Shown here piece by piece: positions 1 to 10,560 of a DNA stretch of 64,000 nt. Every line of letters begins with the position of its first letter. The first letter of the stretch is position 1. The notes below the pieces were generated by a model. The model was not told where the DNA came from and ran no database searches. It saw only the letters and a list, made by a program, of their open reading frames with translations. The position numbers and the translations under genes are program-made. Location of the stretch: the NCBI GenBank assembly GCA_016903695.1, contig JADQBB010000016.1, forward strand, positions 21,234 to 85,233. The letters are read 5' to 3'. The stretch is from Chlorogloea purpurea SAG 13.99 (GTDB taxonomy: Bacteria > Cyanobacteriota > Cyanobacteriia > Cyanobacteriales > Microcystaceae).

Positions 1-2
1 GA

Positions 3-3000
3 GAACCCAATCATCATGGTTTAGCGATCGATGTATATAAAGATTTGGTGTCTGGAGAGGTATATGGAGGGAAGAATGAATGGGGCAAAGATTTGAATTT
101 CAATGATTCTTTTGATTTGAACAAGTTCAACAACTTCGGTCTAACTGGTGACTACACCGTCAACCTTAATACAAAGTTTGTAAGTGCTAATACAGAACCA
201 AATTTTGTCAACAATGGTACGAATAATAATGATATTTATCTTATTGATGCTGATTCACAATTAGGCACACAAAGAATTAATGAAGCCACAATTGCGCTGA
301 GGACTGCCCATAATACTTATATTCGGACTGATGCCGGTAGCGCTTTCTTTCAAAATAATGGGGCGGGTTCTTGGGAAGAATTTCAAATTATTACTCAAAA
401 TGATGGAAAAATTGCCTTACAAACTATTAAAAATAGTTATATGAGAGCCAATAGAGATATAGCTTGGAATGTAGATCAAAGTGGTGGGATTGGTGATTGG
501 GAAAAATTTAGTGTTATTGACCTAAGCAATGGAAATATTGCCCTGAAATCTTCTTTGTCTAGACCTTGGTGGGCTGTATGGGCAGAGTCTCTATATATCC
601 GCGGTGTATATTCTCCTAATGCCTATTCTTCCACAGTTAATCTATCGGACACCCTTAATTCTTGGGAAACATTTACCCCTGAATTTCGCAATAACGATAT
701 AGATACGCTAGACTTCTCTCACACTGACTCTAGAACTATCAGGCTTGATCTTGGGTATGTTGGACAACAGCAGATAAATGATAATCTTTCTTTGACCGTA
801 AGTACCAATTTTGGCTCAAACGTGTACTTGGATATAGAAAATGCAACTGGTGGTAGTTTAAATGACACAATATATGGAAATGACTTAAATAGTTTGTTGA
901 TCGGGGGCGAGGGTAATGATTCCCTCTACGGCAGGGGTGGTAACGATACCCTATCTGGAAATGAAGGTGACGATACTCTATATGGAGGGTATGGAAATGA
1001 TCTGCTAGACGGGGATTCCGGACCTGCTGTTAGCGGAAGTGCCAAGGATGTTCTTTATGGAAACCACGGCAACGATACTATCTTTGGTGGCGAAGATACT
1101 GACACTCTATACGGCAATGAAGATAACGATCTAATGTATGGAGAGGATAATAATGATAGCTTAGACGGCAATGAAGGCAATGATACCCTATTTGGAGACT
1201 CTGGAGATGATACTCTCACAGGCGGTATAGGGGCCGATAGCCTATACGGTGGGGTGGGAAATGACAGCCTCAATGGTGGTCAAGATAACGATATATATGG
1301 TAATAGTGGTTCAGGTGTAGTCACTCTTTATCGAGATGCAAATTATGGAGGAGTTTCTCAGGGCATAGGAATTGGACTTTATAGCACCGCAGACTTATTA
1401 ATTGGCAACGATCAATTGAGTTCATTAACAATAACGCCTGGTATCTTAGTCACTCTATACCAAGACGACTACTTTGGTGGCAATAGCAGACAGCTCACTG
1501 AGTCATCCGCGTGGTTAGGTAGTCTCGGATTTAATGACATAACATCTTGGATTCGAGTCGAATACGCGGCCAATTTCAATATCTACTTGTACGATGATCT
1601 CTTGTCTGGTGGTCTGGGTGATGATACCCTCAATGGAGGTGCCGGTAATGACACGCTCGACGGCGGTGAAGGTACCGATACAGCCGACTATTCGGATGCA
1701 CTGGGAGCAGTGTTTTTGTCTCTTGAATGGATTAATAATCAACCGCCAAAAGTTGTCAATGATGGCTTTGGAACCTCTGACACCCTACTAGGTATTGATC
1801 GCATTATCGGTAGCAATTACGACGATCGAATCGATGGCAACAGTCAAGGAAATGACCAACTCTTAGGTGGAGCCGGAAACGATTCCCTAAGGGGTTGGGG
1901 CGGTAATGACTTTCTCGATGGCGGCGACGGTAATGATACCCTCGAAGGGGCAGAAGGAGATGATACCCTCTTAGGCGGTGTGGGTAACGACATATTGACG
2001 GGCGGTAGTGGCTCCGATACAACAACCTACGCTAATGGGCAGAGCAGTATACTACTGACGGACAACGGTAGCGGTAATTTCACCGCCCAATTCGCTATCG
2101 GTGGGGTAAACTACACCCATCAACTGCAATCGATCGAAACCATCATAGAAAGTCAGGGCAACGACACCATCACCGTCGTAATTCCGAGTACGGGAGTTTC
2201 TTTCGATGGTGGACTCGGACAGGACACCTTAGACTACAGCCTGCTAGCACCGGGAAGCGTACAGGTAACAACTACCGCCCCCGGTTCCGGTACGGTAACG
2301 ATCGGTACTATCACCCAGTCCTATCAATCTATAGAAACTCTCATCCTCCCCACTAGCCCCGATATAGTCGGAACAGCGGGCAACGATACCCTAACGGGAA
2401 CCGCAAGCGGGGAGAAAATCTTCGGCTTAGGAGGTAATGACCGCCTTTCCGGACTCGGCGGTAATGATACCCTTGATGGGGGAGCCGGAATCGATACGAT
2501 GAGCGGCGGCACTGGAGATGACCTGTATATCGTCGATGTGGCAACCGATAGCACCCTGGAAGATGCCAGCGCCGGAACGGACACGGTTCAATCATCCGTC
2601 ACCCGGACTTTAGGGGTCAATCTAGAAAATCTGGTCTTAACCGGTACTGGCGCTCTAGCGGGGACGGGAAATACTCTCAATAACATCATCACTGGTAACG
2701 GGGGTAATAATAACCTATCCGGCTTAGACGGGAATGATTCGTTAGTCGGTGGGGCGGGGAATGACACCCTCGACGGCGGTACCGGCATCGATACCCTCAT
2801 CGGTGGTGTGGGTAATGATGTTTACCGGGTTGATAGCAACACCGACAATATTACCGAAAATACGGGGGAAGGTAAGGATAGGCTCGATTCGAGCGTGGAT
2901 TTCAGCCTCGATGCCCCGTCATACGCACAGATAGAAAACCTCACCCTAACGGGAACAGCGGTCAACGGCACTGGTAACGCCCTCAATAACACCATTATCG

Positions 3001-3716
3001 GGAACGGGAGCAATAACAGCCTCAATGGTGGTGCCGGTAATGATATTCTCAACGGCGGTGCCGGTACCGACACCCTCATCGGTGGTGCTGGAAATGATAG
3101 TTACCAGGTGGATACTATCACCGACACCATTACCGAAAATGCTGGGGAAGGCACGGATACAATTCAATCTAGCCTGGACTTTAACCTCAATGGCTATGCC
3201 CAGATTGAAAACCTGACCTTAACGGGAACTGCTATTATTAACGGTACAGGTAACGCTCTTAATAACACCATTAACGGGAACGGGAGCAATAACAGCCTCA
3301 ATGGTGGTGCCGGTAATGATAACCTCAACGGCGGTGCGGGTGACGATACCCTGATCGGTGGCCTCGGTAACGACAACCTCACGGGTTCCACCGGAGCCGA
3401 TCGCTTTGTTTTCAACACCCCTAGCGAAGCCAGAGACACCCTCAGAGATTTCAGCGCGGCCGCAGGGGATCTGATCCAGATTTTGGCTGCCGGTTTCGGT
3501 GGTGGTTTGGTCACCGGGACTTTGACGGGCGACCGATTGCTCTCCGGCGCAGGCATATCGGCGGCTGGCAACGCCCTTCAACGGTTTATATTCAACACTA
3601 CCAATGGTGCTTTGTTCTTTGATGCTGACGGTAACGGGGCCGGTTTCGCAGCGACTCAAATCGCTACCCTGACCGGGGTAACTGCCCTGGGCAATACTAA
3701 CATCGTCGTCATCTAG
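3..3716 (+). CDS. RTX-repeat surface/secreted protein with fascin-like and beta-gamma-crystallin modules (5' partial)
   Basis: The reading frame is open to the left edge, so the true start lies outside the window. A TTG at 45 is only the first start-like codon inside it. Counting from 45, residues about 80-200 hold fascin-like beta-trefoil repeats (IALRTAHNTYIR, SWEEF, IALQTIKNSYMR). Calcium-binding nonapeptides of the GGxGNDxL type start near 290 and recur to about 1120. Residues about 425-505 form a double beta/gamma-crystallin motif (VTLYRDANYGG, VTLYQDDYFGG). The last ~100 residues resemble RTX C-termini used as type I secretion signals. By family knowledge such proteins fold on Ca2+ outside the cell after ABC/HlyD/TolC export, and an HlyD gene lies 4 kb away. 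The catalytic or adhesive N-terminus is missing, so the specific role is unknown. Confidence 0.88.
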   Translation, partial: EPNHHGLAIDVYKDLVSGEVYGGKNEWGKDLNFNDSFDLNKFNNFGLTGDYTVNLNTKFVSANTEPNFVNNGTNNNDIYLIDADSQLGTQRINEATIALRTAHNTYIRTDAGSAFFQNNGAGSWEEFQIITQNDGKIALQTIKNSYMRANRDIAWNVDQSGGIGDWEKFSVIDLSNGNIALKSSLSRPWWAVWAESLYIRGVYSPNAYSSTVNLSDTLNSWETFTPEFRNNDIDTLDFSHTDSRTIRLDLGYVGQQQINDNLSLTVSTNFGSNVYLDIENATGGSLNDTIYGNDLNSLLIGGEGNDSLYGRGGNDTLSGNEGDDTLYGGYGNDLLDGDSGPAVSGSAKDVLYGNHGNDTIFGGEDTDTLYGNEDNDLMYGEDNNDSLDGNEGNDTLFGDSGDDTLTGGIGADSLYGGVGNDSLNGGQDNDIYGNSGSGVVTLYRDANYGGVSQGIGIGLYSTADLLIGNDQLSSLTITPGILVTLYQDDYFGGNSRQLTESSAWLGSLGFNDITSWIRVEYAANFNIYLYDDLLSGGLGDDTLNGGAGNDTLDGGEGTDTADYSDALGAVFLSLEWINNQPPKVVNDGFGTSDTLLGIDRIIGSNYDDRIDGNSQGNDQLLGGAGNDSLRGWGGNDFLDGGDGNDTLEGAEGDDTLLGGVGNDILTGGSGSDTTTYANGQSSILLTDNGSGNFTAQFAIGGVNYTHQLQSIETIIESQGNDTITVVIPSTGVSFDGGLGQDTLDYSLLAPGSVQVTTTAPGSGTVTIGTITQSYQSIETLILPTSPDIVGTAGNDTLTGTASGEKIFGLGGNDRLSGLGGNDTLDGGAGIDTMSGGTGDDLYIVDVATDSTLEDASAGTDTVQSSVTRTLGVNLENLVLTGTGALAGTGNTLNNIITGNGGNNNLSGLDGNDSLVGGAGNDTLDGGTGIDTLIGGVGNDVYRVDSNTDNITENTGEGKDRLDSSVDFSLDAPSYAQIENLTLTGTAVNGTGNALNNTIIGNGSNNSLNGGAGNDILNGGAGTDTLIGGAGNDSYQVDTITDTITENAGEGTDTIQSSLDFNLNGYAQIENLTLTGTAIINGTGNALNNTINGNGSNNSLNGGAGNDNLNGGAGDDTLIGGLGNDNLTGSTGADRFVFNTPSEARDTLRDFSAAAGDLIQILAAGFGGGLVTGTLTGDRLLSGAGISAAGNALQRFIFNTTNGALFFDADGNGAGFAATQIATLTGVTALGNTNIVVI

Positions 3717-3873
3717 AACTTTTATCTTCAAAAAACCTCTTTGTGCCTCTCTCAATGTTCGATTGAACCTTGTCGATCGATATTGAGGGACACTCTTCGG
3801 AACACCGGCTAACCAGTTGTTCGGAATCTCCCATAATTGATCATAGATTCAAAACCCATAAAGGCAAACTGGC

Positions 3874-3936
3874 ATGAACTGGAAAACTTATATTCATTCA
3901 GACCCTAAAATTCTGGTGGGCAACCTGGGAACCTAG
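3874..3936 (+). pseudogene. 5' fragment of a DUF433-type antitoxin-like gene
   Basis: An ATG opens a 20-codon frame reading MNWKTYIHSDPKILVG and then stops. This matches the usual opening of DUF433 proteins (YIHSDPKILVGKPV...), a family often found as small antitoxin-like partners of PIN proteins. The similarity ends exactly where an overlapping frame begins to look like a C-type lectin domain. It is therefore probably a recombination scar and not a working gene. The identification rests on about 16 residues. Confidence 0.4.
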
Positions 3937-4567
3937 TAATTACTACTATGCTGGTGAGCCGGAAAATTATGTCTTGATGAATTGGGAGATACCAGGCGGA
4001 TGGAACGATATTATCCCTGGCCTGAACTATAGGGGTATTGTAGAACTCGATGGAACCTCGATCGGTAACGATAGTCTCAATGGTGGCATCGGTAATGACA
4101 GCCTTTATGGGGGCGGGGGCAATGACACTCTAACTGGAGGCGCGGGTAACGATCTTCTCGACGGCGGTGAAGGCAACGATACCCTTAACGGCGGTGCGGG
4201 TTCCGATACGCTCGCCGGGGGGGCGGGGGCCAATACGTTTATTATCAATCCCTTAACCGATTCCCTGTTGGTTAACTTCGATCGCATTACCGATCTCAAG
4301 ATAGGTGCCGATCGAATCGATGGCCCGCTAGCCCTATCCGCCGCCTCGGTTGCGGAGTTGGGAACGGTAAGCGGTTTGACCGAAACGGAGATTGCTAGTT
4401 TACTCAACGCTACTAATTTACCAGCCAATCGGGCGGCGACGTTCACTTTTGAGAGTCGCACTTTCCTCGGTCTTAATAACGCCACGGCGGGCTTCAGCGC
4501 GGCGACCGATGCGATCGTCGAGATTACCGGTTACACGGGGGATATAACGGCTCTGGCGATCGTTTAA
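3878..4567 (+). pseudogene. Truncated RTX protein with C-type-lectin-like remnant
   Basis: The frame is open from 3878, although the first ATG is at 3971. The start reads WATWEPSNYYYAGEPENYV...NW...GGWND...YRGIVE, the pattern of the second half of a C-type lectin-like domain (xGEPNN, WND, YRGIVE). Five or six RTX nonapeptides follow (GGxGNDxL, nt 4050-4230), then a short RTX-type C-terminal domain ending in TALAIV. The first half of the lectin fold and any upstream domain are absent, replaced by a DUF433-like 5' fragment. It follows the larger RTX gene at 160 bp and could be a decayed paralogue tail. It might still be translated from 3971 or 3974 as about 198 residues. Calling it a pseudogene is inference. 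Confidence 0.6.
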
Positions 4568-4707
4568 AGCCTATCTCCTGAATCGAAGGGATGAGGGGGC
4601 GCGCGATTGATTCATTGAGACGATCGCTTTTGACAGCGTTATCTTGTTTTAGAGAGTGAAATAATTTATTTGAGGATAACGGCGTTAACAAAATTGTCGC
4701 TAAAAAT

Positions 4708-4746
4708 AAAAGTAAAAGGCGCTCATATCTTTCACCTTTTACTTTT
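4708..4746 (-). terminator. Inverted repeat downstream of frr
   Basis: AAAAGTAAAAGG at 4708-4719 pairs perfectly with CCTTTTACTTTT at 4735-4746. It lies 17 bp past the frr stop. The stem is AT-rich with a U-rich 3' arm, so a terminator for the pyrH-frr unit is likely. Confidence 0.6.
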
Positions 4747-4763
4747 AATCCACGATCGCCAGC

Positions 4764-6033
<1,270 letters not shown>

Positions 6034-6106
6034 TTACGATCGGTTATCTCCACAATAAGATAGCAGGTTTTGGTGATCTCTTCTCTAATCTCATTTCTCA
6101 CTACTA

Positions 6107-7696
6107 TTAAGGATAAGGTTTCAGTAAGTTCGTGCCTTGATATACATAAAAATTGGTCAATGTTGTTCCTCCCCTTTTTATCGGCACGGTGGCTACATAT
6201 TGGAAACTTTGAAAATACTCCTTATAGCGTTGAGTTAAATTCTTATCGCCGATATAATTTTCTATCGTCATGAACAAGCCATTTTTACCCACCAGTTCTT
6301 TATGATCTACCCAAACCGCAAAGCCCCTTTTGTCATTACAGAAACAGGTGACGGGGATAGGCTTCAGGGGATGCAATGCCATATCGATCCAGCCCCCCAA
6401 TAGATATAAATGAGTGAACATAAATTGAGAATTATTTAAGGCGGTAGCTAAGACAGGATTATCTTGAAAAGCTCGCTTTAATTGTTCTATATCCACCACC
6501 TCATTAGATGGATCTTGCCGGGGAGAAATCACGCCACCCAAAATAGAGTATTGACCCGGTTTTTGAAAGATACCGAGATTGAGATGGGCTAAAGTTATCA
6601 TCAGTAAAGTAACGATCGTGATCCCCGAATACTTTAACCACCGTCTCACCTTAACCCTTGAAACTTCTTGCCATCGGGCGGCTTTTTCTCCCAGTAAAAT
6701 AGTCAAAGACCAGAAACCTGGTAAAATCCAACTCGGTGCTAGATAATGGGAACCACTCACATAAAGCATGAATAGTATTAACGGTAAAGATACACATAAC
6801 AATAACCAACGTTTATCGAATAACTGAGTTCTATCCGCCAAAGATTTCCCGGAAAAGAAAGTCGGAATCTGTTCCCGCGATCTTTGAAAACCCACCCACC
6901 ATAAAGGCAGGCCGATAGTGGGAAACATGGCCGCCGCACTGATGCCGAAAGCGGCTAGAACTCCTAATATATTAAAAGAGCGAGGCTTACTCTTAAAACG
7001 ATCGTCTAGATGAAAACGGAAAGAGATCCAATCGTGCTGATTATTCCAATAAACTATCGGGAATAAACATAAGAGAAATAAAGTTGCCGATAATCCCATC
7101 CAGGGCGAAGTGAATACGGCCCGGTAACGAGGGATGCTGAGGCAGAACAACACTAAACCCAGCCCCAAGATAAAACCGTGATATTTTCCCAATACCGCCA
7201 AGCCCACGCATAAACCGATTAAACTTACCCGATAGGTAGGGCGATAGGTGTCGGTTCCGGGAAAAAATTCCAGGGCCGCCACATAAACCGTGGCCGACCA
7301 AAAAAAGATCAAGGGGGCATCGGGTAAAGTGAGAATACCGAAAACGATCGCGAATACGGGATTGAGACTGGCGATTAATAAAGTTAAGCGGGCGGTTTTT
7401 AAATCGAATAGTTTTAACGCCGTCAGATAAAGTAGCCAGAGACTGCCCGTGTACAGTAACAGTACCCCCCAGCGGATGGTGAATTGATTGACCATCCCTG
7501 TAATCCAAGTTCCGAGACCCGTGGATAGGGCTACCAAAAAAGGATGGTCAAAGTAACTCCAGGCTAACTCGTGACTGTATATGTAATAATAAGCTTCGTC
7601 GTAGCCAGGATAAAGCCAGAAGGCGACGAAAAGACGAAACAGTAAACCCCATAGTAGGACCAAGCCAGCAGTACGATCGATTTTGACAATTCCCAT
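6107..7696 (-). CDS. ArnT/PMT-family membrane glycosyltransferase
   Basis: A 529-residue polytopic protein with about ten hydrophobic segments. The signature is YPGYDEAYYY at residues 30-38, with Asp33 in the first periplasmic loop as the expected catalytic residue of the GT39/GT83 superfamily, followed by SYFDHPFL. Relatives move a sugar from a polyprenyl-phosphate donor onto lipid A, protein or glycolipid on the outer face of the inner membrane. The acceptor cannot be read from sequence. The gene starts 9 nt after the HlyD stop and is probably co-transcribed with it. A link to glycosylation of an exported protein is inference. Confidence 0.82.
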   Translation of the reverse strand: MGIVKIDRTAGLVLLWGLLFRLFVAFWLYPGYDEAYYYIYSHELAWSYFDHPFLVALSTGLGTWITGMVNQFTIRWGVLLLYTGSLWLLYLTALKLFDLKTARLTLLIASLNPVFAIVFGILTLPDAPLIFFWSATVYVAALEFFPGTDTYRPTYRVSLIGLCVGLAVLGKYHGFILGLGLVLFCLSIPRYRAVFTSPWMGLSATLFLLCLFPIVYWNNQHDWISFRFHLDDRFKSKPRSFNILGVLAAFGISAAAMFPTIGLPLWWVGFQRSREQIPTFFSGKSLADRTQLFDKRWLLLCVSLPLILFMLYVSGSHYLAPSWILPGFWSLTILLGEKAARWQEVSRVKVRRWLKYSGITIVTLLMITLAHLNLGIFQKPGQYSILGGVISPRQDPSNEVVDIEQLKRAFQDNPVLATALNNSQFMFTHLYLLGGWIDMALHPLKPIPVTCFCNDKRGFAVWVDHKELVGKNGLFMTIENYIGDKNLTQRYKEYFQSFQYVATVPIKRGGTTLTNFYVYQGTNLLKPYP

Positions 7697-7705
7697 ATCG
7701 ATCTA

Positions 7706-9187
7706 TTACCTTACAGAAAAGGCTTCGCCAAAACGGGAGCTGATGGGTTCGATCAAAAAGGTCAGGATGGATTTCTCTCGCGTGATGATGTCGGCGCTTC
7801 CCGTCATGCCAGGTACTAAAGGTATTTTTTGCCCGTTGACTAACATATATTTCTTTTTCAGTTTGACGGTGGTGGTGTAAACCAAGCCTAATTCTTTATT
7901 ATCTTCGTCTAGGGTGGCTGTGGGATTAACTCGAATCACTTCGCCGTCAATAGTACCGAATTCTTGATAAGGGAAGGTGGTTAATTTTACTTTAGCTCGA
8001 TCGCCCACATTAATAAAGCCGATGTCACGATTTAACACTTTCACCTCCATAACCATCTCGTCGCCTTGCGGTAGGATCGATAATAATTCCTCGCCTTTCT
8101 GCACCGGCCCTCTACTGGCTTTGACTTCGTAGATAGTACCGCTGACGGGAGCCTCTAGGGTTAATAGGGCGTTTTCTTTTTGAGTTCGATCGATCTGTCC
8201 TTCCATGTATGTTAATTCTTCCCGACGTTGATTGAGACGACCGAGGATTTCGCTTTGATGTTCCGATGACAGTCGCCGTAGCTGACCCTTAGCGCCCTCG
8301 TAGGCTTGCTGTGCGCCCTGAATAACTTGTTGCTGGGCTGATATTTCCTTTTCTATGGAACTCACTTGCACTCTAGCGTTATCCAGTTCGTTTTCGGATC
8401 TGGTCACTTCCGCTTCCGATTGAATAACACGGTTTTGAGCCTCCGTATATTCTAAACGGGGAATGGCTCGATTCTCCGGCTCGATCAAAACTCGCAGGGA
8501 TTTTTCTCGTTCTTGCCCTTTAGCGAGGGATTCTCTAGCTTTAGACAGAAGTATAGATTGTTTTTGTAGCGATGATCTAGCACCGCTCAATCCGTCTTGT
8601 AATCTGGCTAACTTGGCCTCGGCTTCTTTTTTACCCGCCTGTAGACGATTGGCTTCCGCTATGGCTGTTTGTTTTTGAGCGGCGAAGCCAGAGGCGCGGG
8701 CGTTGAGTAATTGATTTTGGGCGCTGTTCTCGGTGCTGGGTTGACTATTTTTCTCGGCTTCTAATCGGGCTATGTCTTGACGGATCAGTTTGGCGGATTT
8801 TTGCAATTGTTGTAAGGTGGCGCTGCCGATAGCCGGATTCTGTTGGATCAGGGTTTGTCCTTTACTCACTTTCTGCCCCGGTTTGACTTTCACACCTTCG
8901 ATCAAGCCGTCTTGTAAGGCGCGGATAGGGCGTAAACTTTGGGAGGGGATGATTTTACCCGGGGCGATGGCTACTTCATCTACCTTACTATTGTAAGCCC
9001 ATGCGATCGCTCCCAATACCAATAGGGTGATACTACCCGCGAGCAATCTCGTATACAGGGGTGGTAATTCTTGAATCGCCTGTCCTAATTCGTAGGAGAG
9101 ATGATCGCCGGGGTTGGCGAATTTAGATTTCGTGTGGCGAGTATTGGGATTCGAGGTCAAAGGTGATGTCATGGGTTGGGGTTGCAT
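7706..9187 (-). CDS. HlyD-family membrane fusion protein of type I secretion
   Basis: Periplasmic adaptor joining an inner-membrane ABC exporter to a TolC-like channel. It has a cytoplasmic N-tail, one membrane segment (RLLAGSITLLVLGAIAWAY), then a split lipoyl/barrel-sandwich domain (DEVAIAPGKIIPSQ; APVSGTIYEVKA). A coiled-coil hairpin of about 200 residues lies between the halves. The C-terminus IITREKSILTFLIEPI is typical of RTX-type adaptors. I prefer ATG 9187; a TTG at 9199 and an ATG at 9172 are alternatives. No ABC transporter or TolC gene is in the window. Service to the RTX proteins at the left edge is plausible inference. Confidence 0.88.
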   Translation of the reverse strand: MQPQPMTSPLTSNPNTRHTKSKFANPGDHLSYELGQAIQELPPLYTRLLAGSITLLVLGAIAWAYNSKVDEVAIAPGKIIPSQSLRPIRALQDGLIEGVKVKPGQKVSKGQTLIQQNPAIGSATLQQLQKSAKLIRQDIARLEAEKNSQPSTENSAQNQLLNARASGFAAQKQTAIAEANRLQAGKKEAEAKLARLQDGLSGARSSLQKQSILLSKARESLAKGQEREKSLRVLIEPENRAIPRLEYTEAQNRVIQSEAEVTRSENELDNARVQVSSIEKEISAQQQVIQGAQQAYEGAKGQLRRLSSEHQSEILGRLNQRREELTYMEGQIDRTQKENALLTLEAPVSGTIYEVKASRGPVQKGEELLSILPQGDEMVMEVKVLNRDIGFINVGDRAKVKLTTFPYQEFGTIDGEVIRVNPTATLDEDNKELGLVYTTTVKLKKKYMLVNGQKIPLVPGMTGSADIITREKSILTFLIEPISSRFGEAFSVR

Positions 9188-9318
9188 TCTCTTAGTCAAT
9201 TTTACCGCGCTGCCTCGCCGGAAAAAGTTCCTTAATTTTAGCGATAGTAAATTACAATTAATGTCTCAGATAAGTTAAATAGTACAATTGAATTTAATAA
9301 GGAGCGAACTGTAAATAT

Positions 9319-10470
9319 ATGAAATTCATCTGTAGTCAAAACGACTTTAACACGAACCTGTCTTTAGTCAGTCGTGCTGTACCCTCTCGCCCGACTCATC
9401 CGGTTTTGGGCAATGTGTTGGTGATCGCCGATAAAGACTCCCAACACATTAGCCTGATCGCTTTTGACCTGAGTTTAGGGATTCAAACCAGTTTCCCTGC
9501 CGAAGTAAAAGAAGATGGCAAAATAGCCTTACCGGCTAAGTTACTAGGCGATATTGTCTCCCGCCTGCCCGATGGCGAGATCACGATCACGGTTAAACCC
9601 GATGAGGATGATGAGGAAGAAAGAAGTTTAACAACGATCGCCTCGGTTTCCGGTACATTTGAAATCAAAGGAATGAAAGCGGCCGAGTTCCCCGAATTGC
9701 CCTCCATAAATAGCGGAGAAAGCCTGAAACTACCCATTAACGCCCTCACGGAAGGCTTAAAAGGAGCGCTTTTCGCCGCCTCCCCCGACGAGACGAAACA
9801 GATCCTCACGGGAGTCCACCTGACCAAAAATACCGATAGCCTGGAGTTCGCCGCCACAGACGGCCATCGCCTCGCCGTCGTGGAAACTCCTCTCGATCCC
9901 GCGGAAACATCGGACACCACTTTTAACGTCACCATACCAGCTAGGGCATTGAGAGAATTAGAAAAAATCCTGACGATGAATCACAACGCTGATTTTATTT
10001 GCTTAAAAGTGGATGAAAGTCAAGTTGTTTTTCAAATAGGCGAACAAAAATTAACGAGCAGAAAATTAGAGGGAGCTTACCCCGCCTACGGGCAATTAAT
10101 ACCGAAAAGTTACAGCCGGAACGTCACCTTAGAAAGAAAACGTCTGATCAGTAGTTTGGAGTTAGTGGCTATTCTCGCCGACCAAAAAAACAACCTCGTT
10201 AAATTCACCTTGGACGAAGATAAAGGGCAACTAGCGTTATCGGTGGAATCTCCCGATGTGGGTAGTGCCAAACAATTCATGGGGGCGGAAATTAACGGCG
10301 ATGGAGGGGAAATAGCCTTTAACGTTAAATATTTGATGGATGGATTGAAAGCCCTCAACTCTAGTTCGGTGTCCATGCAACTCAACGCCAATACAGAACC
10401 CGTGATCTTTTCCCCCTTGGGAGGACTGAAAATGACCTATCTGGTCATGCCGGTACAAATCAGGAAGTAG
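9319..10470 (+). CDS. dnaN: DNA polymerase III beta subunit (sliding clamp)
   Basis: A ring-shaped clamp that tethers replicative polymerase to DNA. The 383 residues carry the usual three-domain pattern: MKFICSQNDFNTNLSLVSRAV, the TDGHRLAVVETPL motif at the end of domain 2, and the terminal VMPVQIRK, where the clamp ends in ...MPVR/Q-type residues. It stands without dnaA, as is common in cyanobacteria. The nearest Shine-Dalgarno-like AAGGAG (9299-9304) is 14 nt from the ATG, longer than usual. No DnaA-box cluster is visible upstream. Confidence 0.97.
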   Translation: MKFICSQNDFNTNLSLVSRAVPSRPTHPVLGNVLVIADKDSQHISLIAFDLSLGIQTSFPAEVKEDGKIALPAKLLGDIVSRLPDGEITITVKPDEDDEEERSLTTIASVSGTFEIKGMKAAEFPELPSINSGESLKLPINALTEGLKGALFAASPDETKQILTGVHLTKNTDSLEFAATDGHRLAVVETPLDPAETSDTTFNVTIPARALRELEKILTMNHNADFICLKVDESQVVFQIGEQKLTSRKLEGAYPAYGQLIPKSYSRNVTLERKRLISSLELVAILADQKNNLVKFTLDEDKGQLALSVESPDVGSAKQFMGAEINGDGGEIAFNVKYLMDGLKALNSSSVSMQLNANTEPVIFSPLGGLKMTYLVMPVQIRK

Positions 10471-10478
10471 TGCCCATA

Positions 10479-10503
10479 ACAGAGGCGTTTGATAACGTCT
10501 CTG
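10479..10503 (+). terminator. Weak hairpin after dnaN
   Basis: ACAGAGGCGTT and AACGTCTCTGT (10479-10503) form a stem with one mismatch and a tight loop, 9 bp past the dnaN stop. There is no T-run after it, so termination is not assured. Confidence 0.4.
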
Positions 10504-10560
10504 TAAAATCGGAACGCAACCCCTAAAATAGATATAAATTAAATCCTATAGAAATACTTT

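Noticed and set aside
1055..3755. Several open frames of 70-180 codons antisense to the RTX gene
   Set aside because: They mirror the nonapeptide repeats (Ser/Pro/Leu-rich, periodic) and have no start-site support; shadows of the repeat DNA.
3..4567. CRISPR-like periodic repeats
   Set aside because: The 27-nt period reflects coding nonapeptides with varied bases, not identical repeats with spacers.
9200..9318. A replication origin upstream of dnaN
   Set aside because: No cluster of TTATCCACA-like DnaA boxes or AT-rich 13-mers; cyanobacterial dnaN is often not at the origin.
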